Shown: positions 23,588 to 30,886 of the stretch, in pieces
Layout: every line of letters starts with the position of its first letter
Numbering within the stretch: position 1 is the first letter of the stretch
Source: Bacteroidales bacterium
GTDB lineage: Bacteria; Bacteroidota; Bacteroidia; Bacteroidales; UBA932
Assembly: GCA_024402115.1 (NCBI GenBank)
Contig: JAKSJQ010000024.1
Span: 1-30,886, forward strand
DNA: 30,886 nucleotides
Direction: 5' to 3'
Translations under genes and position numbers: made by a program
Notes under the pieces: model-generated
Told to the model about the DNA's origin: nothing
Database searches by the model: none
The model's input: the letters and a program-made list of their open reading frames with translations, nothing else

Positions 23588-24811
23588 ATGAAAAAGCTTA
23601 TTGTTTTCGCTCTCATTGCGTCGACTGCACTCATGAGCGCGTGTGGCCCAAAGGACCCAGGTCTTAAGGATGCCTACAAGAATTATTTCAAGATGGGTGT
23701 TGCCGTTACCGGACGTAATGTCAGCGACTCTGCTACTGCAGCCCTCATCCTCAAGGAGTTCAACAGCATCACTGCTGAGAACTGCATGAAGCCAGGTGAG
23801 CTCCACCCAGCTCCAGGCGTGTGGAACTTCGAGGAGGCAGATAAGATCGCAAACTTCTGCCGCGAGCACGGCATCAAGATGCGTGGTCACAACCTCGTAT
23901 GGCACAGCCAGTTCGCAACATGGATGTTCCAGGCTCATGACGAGAACGGAAATCCTATCGTCGAGCTCGACGAGAAGGGTGATACCGTAAAGGTTGAGCA
24001 GAGGGTATTCGGCCGCCGTGGCCCACGTCCTCAGAACTTCCAGCCAGGCCAGATGCCTCAGATGGAGACCGTTATGGTTCCTAAGTATGTCGCAGCTTCT
24101 AAGGAGGAGTTCTACGATTCACTTCGCGTTCACATCAATACCGTTGTTAACCGTTACAAGGATGTCATCTACTGCTGGGACGTAGTCAACGAGGCTATGA
24201 GCGACTCAGACAACATCGAGGCTTCTTACGAGGATTCATTCCGCAAGTCACAGGCTTACCAGCTCTGCGGTGACGAGTTCATCAAGAACGCGTTCATCTG
24301 GGCTCACGAGGCTGATCCTACCTGCGGTCTCTTCTACAACGACTACAGCGCATGGACTCCTGCAAAGAGGACTTACATCTACAACATGGTCAAGAAGCTC
24401 CAGTCAGAGGGTGCGCCTATCACCGGTATCGGTATGCAGGGCCACTACAACATCTACGACAACCCTACTCTCGAGGACTTCGAGAAGGCTATCCAGATGT
24501 ATCTTGAGCTCGTAGACGACCTCCAGATCACCGAGTTCGATATCCGTATCAACGAGGAAGCTGGTGGACAGCTCCAGTTCAGCCGTGGCGAGGGCCAGGT
24601 ATACACCGAGGAGATCCAGGCTATGCAGCAGAAGAAGTATGCTGACCTCTTCGAGATCATCCGCAAGTACAAGAAGAACTTCTCTTGCGTTACCTTCTGG
24701 AACGTAAATGACTCAGTTTCTTGGCTTGGCGCTAACAACTTCCCACTCCTTTTCGACAAGGACAACCAGCGCAAGGATGTATACTATACTGTTCGCGACT
24801 TCAAGAAGTAG
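23588..24811 (+). CDS. GH10 endo-beta-1,4-xylanase lipoprotein
   Basis: This 407-aa enzyme has a lipoprotein signal (ALMSAC, lipid Cys19) and one GH10 barrel. Conserved elements are FNSITAENCMKPGE, RGHNLVWHSQ (98-108), the acid/base Glu202 in WDVVNEA, and the nucleophile Glu316 in ITEFDI. It cuts the xylan backbone and is expected on the cell surface or in the periplasm. Between WHSQ and the next barrel helix there is an insertion of about 50 residues (119-170) rich in Gln, Pro, Gly, Arg and Met, absent from typical members. The start at 23588 gives the lipoprotein signal; the frame is open to a TTG at 23543, which lies too close to the promoter. Codon use looks more biased (many CTC, GAG, AAG, TAC) than in neighbours, hinting at high expression. 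Confidence 0.95.
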   Translation: MKKLIVFALIASTALMSACGPKDPGLKDAYKNYFKMGVAVTGRNVSDSATAALILKEFNSITAENCMKPGELHPAPGVWNFEEADKIANFCREHGIKMRGHNLVWHSQFATWMFQAHDENGNPIVELDEKGDTVKVEQRVFGRRGPRPQNFQPGQMPQMETVMVPKYVAASKEEFYDSLRVHINTVVNRYKDVIYCWDVVNEAMSDSDNIEASYEDSFRKSQAYQLCGDEFIKNAFIWAHEADPTCGLFYNDYSAWTPAKRTYIYNMVKKLQSEGAPITGIGMQGHYNIYDNPTLEDFEKAIQMYLELVDDLQITEFDIRINEEAGGQLQFSRGEGQVYTEEIQAMQQKKYADLFEIIRKYKKNFSCVTFWNVNDSVSWLGANNFPLLFDKDNQRKDVYYTVRDFKK

Positions 24812-24835
24812 TAGATAGTCTAGATAATATAAAAC

Positions 24836-24870
24836 GAGGCGGTGACTCAGAGTCATCGCCTCATTTTTTT
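24836..24870. terminator. Terminator between GH10 and the convergent helicase gene
   Basis: A 12-bp stem (GAGGCGGTGACT, 24836-24847; AGTCATCGCCTC, 24851-24862; one G-T pair) with a CAG loop and a run of seven T on the plus strand. The T run touches the stop codon of the helicase at 24869-24871. It terminates GH10; on the minus strand the tail is TTTTAT, so it may serve both genes. Confidence 0.88.
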
Positions 24871-26761
24871 AGTCCTGTTCCACCCTTGTGGCTGCGGTGG
24901 CAATCGATTCGTAGAGCTTCCTGTAGAATGGATGCCGCGTCAGCGTCGAGGCGTCTCCCATGATGATCAGCTTCATGCGTGCACGGGTCATGGCCACGTT
25001 CATCCTTCTGAGGTCTCGCAGGAAGCCTATCTCGCCGTTTTCGTTGGCACGGACGAGAGATATGATGATAACATCTCTTTCCTGACCCTGGAATCCGTCC
25101 ACGGTGTTGATCGTGACAAGGTGACGGTATGGCTTGAAGAATGGGTCAGACTTGACTCTCTGCCTGATGTACTGGACCTGGGCCTTGTATGGACTGATAA
25201 TGCCGACGTCGACATGGTCTTCCATTATGCGCCTCGGACCTATCTTCGTGAAATAATCCTTGAGTTGCTGGATGCTTAGGTCCGCCTCGGGCTTGTTGAT
25301 CCTTCCGAAGGACTCCTGCACGAACTCTTCGTTGCAGTCCATTCCTGCAGTGTTGACCCATACTACGGGATCATCGATCTCCGGGTCCAGTATGAATCTA
25401 GACTTCACGCTCGGAGCAGACTGGACCTTTCCTTCGTAGAAATAGTCGGAGGAGAAACGCATGATATCCTCGTTCATGCGATACTGTACCTGCAGCAGCG
25501 AGACGCTCTCCGGGTGGCTGGATACTATCTTTTCCATCAGCGTTTGGTCCAATCCCTGGCGCGCAGCCTCGTAGCACTTGATGGTCGGAGGCAACTGCTG
25601 ATGGTCGCCGGCTAGGATGACTCGGTCGGCCTTGCTGATAGCAATCCAGCATGCGGCCTCGAGGGCTTGCGCGGCTTCGTCGATGAACAGTGTCGAGAAC
25701 TTCATGCCGTCGAGGACCTTGTTCGCACTGCCGGACAAGGTGCAGGCGATGACTCGGTTCTGGGCAAAGAGCTGTTCCCTGATATGATGTTCGAGCTCTG
25801 TCTCCCTGTCCTTGAGGGACATGATCTTCTTCCGGGTGCCTTCGCTCTTGTTCTTGTTCTTCTGCAAGTCGCGGATGGCCTTGCGTATGCTCCAGAGCTG
25901 TGGGTAGTCCGGGTGGTCGGAAAACTGCTGCTCATAAGTGAAGGACAGCATCTTGTCGTTCACGCGGGTAGGGTTACCCACGCGAAGTACGCTCAGACCG
26001 GAGTCCACCAGCTTCTCGCTGATCCAGTCCACGGCCATGTTGCTCTGGGCGCATACCATCACCTGGCACTCGCGGCGCAGCGTCTCATAGACGGCCTCGA
26101 CCAGGGTCGTCGTCTTTCCTGTGCCCGGAGGACCATGGACCACCATGACGTCCTTGGCCTTCAGCACCTCGTTGACGGCTATCTCCTGGGTGGGGTTGAG
26201 GCCGGGGGAATGTGTGTATTCGAGATTCAGCTTCCTGAACGGGGCGTTTCCGTAGATGAGCTCGCGCAGCTCCATCAGACGGCCCTTCTTCGCGCCGATG
26301 ACGCTGTTGAGGGCCTCGAACATGAGCCTGTAGGTGGTTTCGTCGAAGTAGAGCTGGACGCCGAGGTTCTCGGAGGAGACGATGTCCGCATAGCCTCGTT
26401 TCTGGGGCAGGGCGATGACCATCCTGTCCTCGTCGACATAGCTGACGGTTGCGACTATGGGCAGGAACTTGACCTCGGAGCCGTCGCCTTTCCATGTGAA
26501 GAAGGTCACCGGCTTGCCGTACTCGAAACTGTGCTCGATGTCCCTGTCCTGGGTGCGGTGGAGCTCCACGACCAGCTGGTTCAATGAATTGTAATAGCTC
26601 TGTCCTATGCGGACGGGATACCAGCACATTCCGCGCTTGACCTTGCGCGGCACCCCCATCTCCTTTGTCTGCTTCAGATATGCCTCCTTCTCGGCTTCAT
26701 ACTCCATGCGGAGGAGCATGGAATGGCGGCTGAGTTCCTGTATGGCGTTTCTGGCTTGCAT
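24869..26761 (-). CDS. UPF1/IGHMBP2-like superfamily 1 helicase
   Basis: This 630-aa protein has an N-terminal OB/barrel-like region (about 35-180), then the two RecA-like domains of SF1B helicases. Visible motifs: Walker A GPPGTGKT (210-217), DEAA (Walker B, 361-364), GDHQQLPPT (motif III), QYRMNEDIM (motif IV region), TINTVDGFQGQERDVIIISLVR (motif V) and NVAMTRARMKLIIMGD (motif VI). This pattern matches the UPF1/IGHMBP2-like group of 5'-3' RNA/DNA helicases, widespread in Bacteroidota and probably housekeeping in nucleic-acid metabolism. A specific substrate cannot be given. No nuclease or defence domain is attached and neighbours are metabolic, so a defence role is not supported. Confidence 0.92.
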   Translation of the reverse strand: MQARNAIQELSRHSMLLRMEYEAEKEAYLKQTKEMGVPRKVKRGMCWYPVRIGQSYYNSLNQLVVELHRTQDRDIEHSFEYGKPVTFFTWKGDGSEVKFLPIVATVSYVDEDRMVIALPQKRGYADIVSSENLGVQLYFDETTYRLMFEALNSVIGAKKGRLMELRELIYGNAPFRKLNLEYTHSPGLNPTQEIAVNEVLKAKDVMVVHGPPGTGKTTTLVEAVYETLRRECQVMVCAQSNMAVDWISEKLVDSGLSVLRVGNPTRVNDKMLSFTYEQQFSDHPDYPQLWSIRKAIRDLQKNKNKSEGTRKKIMSLKDRETELEHHIREQLFAQNRVIACTLSGSANKVLDGMKFSTLFIDEAAQALEAACWIAISKADRVILAGDHQQLPPTIKCYEAARQGLDQTLMEKIVSSHPESVSLLQVQYRMNEDIMRFSSDYFYEGKVQSAPSVKSRFILDPEIDDPVVWVNTAGMDCNEEFVQESFGRINKPEADLSIQQLKDYFTKIGPRRIMEDHVDVGIISPYKAQVQYIRQRVKSDPFFKPYRHLVTINTVDGFQGQERDVIIISLVRANENGEIGFLRDLRRMNVAMTRARMKLIIMGDASTLTRHPFYRKLYESIATAATRVEQD

Positions 26762-26792
26762 GTATGATTCTTGACGGGGATGTTCGCGGAGC

Positions 26793-26823
26793 CAAAGATA
26801 ATCTTATTATTTTATTATATTTG
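26793..26823. promoter_or_regulatory. Divergent promoters: helicase (-) and CE1 esterase (+)
   Basis: TATCTTTG on the minus strand (26793-26800) lies 31 nt before the helicase ATG, and TATATTTG on the plus strand (26816-26823) 28 nt before the esterase ATG. Both are perfect -7 boxes without clear -33 elements. Confidence 0.7.
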
Positions 26824-26836
26824 CCTACTCTAATAA

Positions 26837-27997
<1,161 letters not shown>

Positions 27998-28040
27998 GAA
28001 CATCTCGCAGGACTGTTTCGTCCTGCCGCCTAAAATAAAG

Positions 28041-28074
28041 GAGCTCAGCCATTTGGCTGGGCTCTTATTTTTTT
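28041..28074 (+). terminator. Terminator of the CE1-type esterase
   Basis: A 10-bp stem (GAGCTCAGCC, 28041-28050; GGCTGGGCTC, 28055-28064; one G-T pair) with an ATTT loop and a long T-rich tail. Confidence 0.9.
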
Positions 28075-28075
28075 G

Positions 28076-28083
28076 TATCATTG
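28076..28083 (+). promoter_or_regulatory. Possible -7 box of the PstS-like gene
   Basis: TATCATTG is one mismatch from TAnnTTTG and lies 30 nt before the ATG at 28114, directly after the preceding terminator's T run. Confidence 0.4.
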
Positions 28084-28113
28084 TTGCGAGATATCAGATA
28101 AACAGCCATAGCC

Positions 28114-29151
28114 ATGAAGAAGATTCTCGTATTATTGCTGGCCATCCCGATGTTCTTGGGATGCGACAAGATCAACACTGGTGGAGAAAAGAATATTGAC
28201 TATAATGCCAGGAGGAGGGAAATCCGACAGATGATTGACACGAAGGGGCTTTCCACCAGCAATTTCCCGTTCATCGACTGTTCCACCAGTACGTCTCCTC
28301 TGCGCGACCTGGTGATGTACAATATTCTCGACATACCGTATAGTTGGGGCCCGGACATTGTCACCGGTTCTTATTATCATATCTATTGGACTCTGCCGAA
28401 AGGTATAACTCAAGGCAGCTCGGAGCATGGGAAGTTGGCTTATGAACTCCGTGAGCTGAGCAGAAGTAGCGGTTCACATGGTGCTTACGTCAACCTTATC
28501 GACGGAGAGACCGACCTGATAATCGACTCCCGCGACATCTCCCGAAATGAGCTCGGGTATGCGGATGAGAAGGGTGTGGAGGTCCAGACCAAGCCTCTCG
28601 CTTGGGACGCAATGGTGTTCCTCGTCCATCCGGACAACAAGGTCAAATCACTGACCATAGAACAGATTCAGGATATATATACCGGGGTCATCACGAACTG
28701 GAAGGAGGTCGGAGGTGCCGATATGGAGATTCATCCTTACATGAGAGACCCCGATTCCGGAAGCCAGGAGAAGATGGAGACCATGGTGATGAAGGGCAAG
28801 AAGATGCTCGATTGGCCTGAGATGGTAGGATTGAATATGCTATCTCCGTATCTGTCGATAATTCAGGATCCGAAAGGCATCGGATATTCGCCGTATTTCT
28901 ATTGTGAGAGTATGGTGAGGGACCTTTACAACGTGAGGGTCATAGCGATTGACGGTGTCAAGCCGAGCCAGGAAGGCATAATGAGATCAGTGGAAGGAAA
29001 GTCCGGCGGTTATCCGTTCTATTCTCAGATATATGCGGCGATACGCGCAGACGAGCCGGCCAGGTCCATCCCACACCAGATCTATGACTGGTTCGAATCC
29101 GAATCTGCACGCTCCATCATCGACGAAAGCGGATACATTCCTCTTAAGTAA
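28114..29151 (+). CDS. PstS-like substrate-binding lipoprotein
   Basis: This 345-aa type 2 periplasmic-binding protein has a lipoprotein signal (MFLGC, lipid Cys17). Family features are the first strand FPFIDCSTSTSPLRDL, IIDSRDISRNEL, FLVHPDNKVKSLTIEQIQDIYTGVITNWKEVGG and the motif RDPDSGSQE. These match the PstS/PBP-like domain that binds phosphate or similar oxyanions. No pstC, pstA, pstB or phoU follows, so it is an orphan binding protein: it may serve a distant ABC transporter or act as a sensor. It is transcribed alone and faces a convergent hydrolase gene; no terminator is obvious in the 56 bp between. Confidence 0.88.
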   Translation: MKKILVLLLAIPMFLGCDKINTGGEKNIDYNARRREIRQMIDTKGLSTSNFPFIDCSTSTSPLRDLVMYNILDIPYSWGPDIVTGSYYHIYWTLPKGITQGSSEHGKLAYELRELSRSSGSHGAYVNLIDGETDLIIDSRDISRNELGYADEKGVEVQTKPLAWDAMVFLVHPDNKVKSLTIEQIQDIYTGVITNWKEVGGADMEIHPYMRDPDSGSQEKMETMVMKGKKMLDWPEMVGLNMLSPYLSIIQDPKGIGYSPYFYCESMVRDLYNVRVIAIDGVKPSQEGIMRSVEGKSGGYPFYSQIYAAIRADEPARSIPHQIYDWFESESARSIIDESGYIPLK

Positions 29152-29207
29152 TCTGCTCGCAAATATTTCCTGCCGCTGCTAGTTTGTTGACCCTCTGAAA
29201 TACGCAC

Positions 29208-29870
29208 CTAGAGCAATTCCTGCAGGGCAAGTTCAATCCTTGGCTCCACAGGGGAGAAGTGCGTGCCTTCAACGAGTCGAAAGTCGACTTCGATATTCTG
29301 CGCCCTCAGGATATCGGCGGCATTTTGGGTAAGAGTCTCAACCTGGGAAATCCTTTTGTCCTTTGAGAGGCGCTCCCTTTCTCCGAGACACATGAACACC
29401 TTCACGGATGGATTTCTTACCTCTGCCTTTCCTAGCCATTCCACGAAGCCGTCATACCACAGAGAACCGGAAATCGACCCGATTCCGCAGAAGATAGCTG
29501 TCTTCGACAGTGTCCAAATCGCGAACAGTCCGGATAGAGAGATTCCTATGAGATGGCGCTCCGGACAGGTTAACCCCAATGATTCCTCAATGTCGCCCAT
29601 GCACTTGAGGAGTTCGTTCAGAAACATCTCGGCCTTGCCTCCGAAAGGCCTTTTCTCTTTGAATACTCCCGGCGCCGGCCATGGCGTAAGGTCATCGTTC
29701 CAGTCGGCGACGGACAGCACGACCATAGAACAGTCGTGTTCCTTCCCGGCCTTGTCAATGTACTCCATCAATCCATTCATATCCAAATCAGGCACGAGAA
29801 GATAGCATACTCTGTTTGAGTCTGCCTTCGAGATCGCCAATGATAGGCCGTGGAATGTCCTGAATTGCAT
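29208..29870 (-). CDS. Small alpha/beta hydrolase (esterase)
   Basis: From ATG 29870 this is a 220-aa protein without a signal peptide, so cytoplasmic. The pattern VADWNDDLTPWPAP, then FGGKAEMFLNELL, the nucleophile elbow GISLSG (Ser111), and EGTHFSP near the end with the catalytic His fit an esterase-D/IroE-like alpha/beta hydrolase. The substrate is unknown. The frame is open to a TTG at 29891, but that TTG is part of the -7 box, so the ATG is the start. Confidence 0.82.
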   Translation of the reverse strand: MQFRTFHGLSLAISKADSNRVCYLLVPDLDMNGLMEYIDKAGKEHDCSMVVLSVADWNDDLTPWPAPGVFKEKRPFGGKAEMFLNELLKCMGDIEESLGLTCPERHLIGISLSGLFAIWTLSKTAIFCGIGSISGSLWYDGFVEWLGKAEVRNPSVKVFMCLGERERLSKDKRISQVETLTQNAADILRAQNIEVDFRLVEGTHFSPVEPRIELALQELL

Positions 29871-29888
29871 CAACTTTGGATTAGAGTC

Positions 29889-29896
29889 CAAATGTA
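29889..29896 (-). promoter_or_regulatory. -7 box of the alpha/beta hydrolase
   Basis: TACATTTG on the minus strand is a perfect -7 box 18 nt before ATG 29870. The rest of the gap up to 30066 shows no gene, RNA or strong terminator that I can support. Confidence 0.6.
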
Positions 29897-30066
29897 CGAA
29901 GAATCAGCGAACCATTTTAATGGAATTCAAGAGGGTGGAAGCGTTTGTGGGTTCGCTACAAGAACGTGAATCCATATAGATGCACTAAAAATGGCTCTGT
30001 ATGTACCGCAACCAATGCCTGCCGTATGACTCCCGTCATGCTGAGCTATACCTGCGGGAAGATAGG

Positions 30067-30366
30067 CTAGGACGTGTGCTTCTTGTTCGGATTTTCGGGG
30101 AACCAGCCTTTCTTTACGCGCTTTTCCTGCTCAAACAGCTCATAGATGGACCAGAAGCAGCTGAAGGCTATCACTCCGAGAGATGCGGAGAGAATGGTAT
30201 GGGCAACAAGCATGGACAGCCCTGCTAAAAGGACTCCCAGAACCGCGAATGCCCACCAGCATCGTGCGCCGAAATGATATTCCGACAGGATCACAATCGG
30301 ATGGAAGATACCGATTGCAAGGAAAGCGGCGACGCCGAGTACAATACCATTAAAACTAAAGATCAT
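30067..30366 (-). CDS. DUF4491 family small membrane protein (second copy)
   Basis: This 99-aa protein is a clear paralog of the one at 10373-10663, sharing IGIFHPIVI, EYHFG, CWW, FSCFWSIYEL, EQ.RVKKGWFP.NP. It has three hydrophobic spans and a basic tail. Its ATG overlaps the stop of the upstream LuxR-type gene in an ATGA arrangement (30363-30366), so the two are translationally coupled. The function of the family is not known. The coupling to a regulator suggests a role in a signalling or stress unit, which is inference. Confidence 0.85.
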   Translation of the reverse strand: MIFSFNGIVLGVAAFLAIGIFHPIVILSEYHFGARCWWAFAVLGVLLAGLSMLVAHTILSASLGVIAFSCFWSIYELFEQEKRVKKGWFPENPNKKHTS

Positions 30367-30886
30367 ATCTCAATCAATTTGTTGATAACGGCGTAAACGG
30401 TAAGGCCGGAGATGGTGTTGATGCCAAGCTTCGCCGAGATGTTCCGCCGGTGTGTCATAACGGTATTGATTGAAATGTTGAATGCGTCGGAAATCTCCTT
30501 GTTGGTCATTCCTTTGGCCACGGCAGTGAGAATCTCCTTTTCGCGCAGACTCAGTTCGTCATTCTGCCTTGCGTCGTTTCTTTCTACCAATACATCGCGC
30601 AGGATCTTGAGGATCCTCGCCTTTGAGTCGTAAAGGGATATCAAATTGCTGAACATCCCGGTTATGTGCTTAGGATAGCTCTCGTGTGCAAGAAGAACGA
30701 CCCTGTGCCTGTCTTGTCCCTGTGCCAGCTTCTCCATGAGCTCGAGACCGTCGGAAGCGGGGTTGACGATCATTATGTCATAATCCAAGGCAGAGATTTT
30801 ATGCCTGCCGAGAGACGAGACTGTAGATACCACCTTGAATTCGCCTGTTGATTCCACAATGGGAACGATACCCGCAATCACGATAT
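30363..30886 (-). CDS. LuxR-type response regulator-like protein (5' end outside window)
   Basis: The minus-strand frame is open to the right edge, so the N-terminus is missing; 174 complete codons including the stop are visible. A GTG at 30879-30881 could be read as a start but cuts into the first domain. Residues up to about 100 have an alternating strand/helix pattern (FKVVSTVSS, DYDIMIVNP, HRVVLLAHE) like a degenerate receiver domain; the phosphoacceptor Asp is not evident, since the strand ends in VNPASDG. The C-terminal part LSLREKEILTAVAKGMTNKE..AFNISINTVMTHRRNI is a LuxR/FixJ helix-turn-helix. It is therefore a DNA-binding regulator, perhaps phosphorylation-independent, and it is coupled to the DUF4491 gene. 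Confidence 0.85.
   Translation of the reverse strand, partial: IVIAGIVPIVESTGEFKVVSTVSSLGRHKISALDYDIMIVNPASDGLELMEKLAQGQDRHRVVLLAHESYPKHITGMFSNLISLYDSKARILKILRDVLVERNDARQNDELSLREKEILTAVAKGMTNKEISDAFNISINTVMTHRRNISAKLGINTISGLTVYAVINKLIEI

Noticed and set aside
25667..26587. 306-codon open frame opposite the helicase
   Set aside because: It is antisense to helicase motifs and has no domain, signal or promoter box.

Overview
The window looks like chromosomal DNA from a Bacteroidota bacterium, most likely a gut or rumen Bacteroidales. The evidence is the perfect TAnnTTTG -7 boxes in front of many genes, the near absence of Shine-Dalgarno sequences, several lipoproteins, families typical of the phylum (DUF4890, DUF4491, a ResB/CcsA fusion, GH2 with an inserted LamG domain), and a set of plant-polysaccharide enzymes. 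No phage, IS, CRISPR, tRNA or rRNA was seen. This is compact core and accessory metabolism, with many short or overlapping gene junctions.

Layout. (1) 1-809, minus: 5' part of a secreted protein resembling the N-terminal domain of Bacteroidota GH9 enzymes. (2) 1081-1767: secreted Gly/Met-rich DUF4890-like protein. (3) 1932-8157: nitrogen assimilation unit with a strong promoter, a 21-codon Gln/Asn-rich leader ORF, an intrinsic terminator, then P-II, amtB and gltB. This has the layout of a glutamine-sensing transcription attenuator and is the main finding. (4) 8187-11763: cytochrome c assembly protein, nadE, a DUF4491 membrane protein and an unknown cell-envelope protein. (5) 11788-15279: two divergent type-B carboxylesterase lipoproteins. 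(6) 15292-17289: a PchB-like chorismate mutase 1 nt from a DRE-TIM aldolase, a terminator at the aldolase stop codon, then a glycosyltransferase-like gene. (7) 17301-21149: large GH2 enzyme. (8) 21213-23501: an AlkZ-related protein and an AGCS amino-acid:Na+ symporter. (9) 23531-28074: GH10 xylanase lipoprotein, a UPF1-like SF1 helicase and a CE1-type esterase. (10) 28114-30886: PstS-like lipoprotein, small alpha/beta hydrolase, a second DUF4491 gene translationally coupled to a LuxR-type regulator that runs off the right edge.

How the genes fit together. Amt brings in ammonium, P-II gates Amt, and GltB makes glutamate from glutamine and 2-oxoglutarate. A leader peptide that reads charged tRNA-Gln would close a feedback loop: low glutamine would favour read-through into the genes. 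NadE is also an ammonia-using enzyme but has its own promoter. The GH10, CE1, type-B esterases, GH2 and the GH9-like protein suggest hemicellulose (xylan) use, but they are spread over separate transcription units without SusC/SusD in this window.
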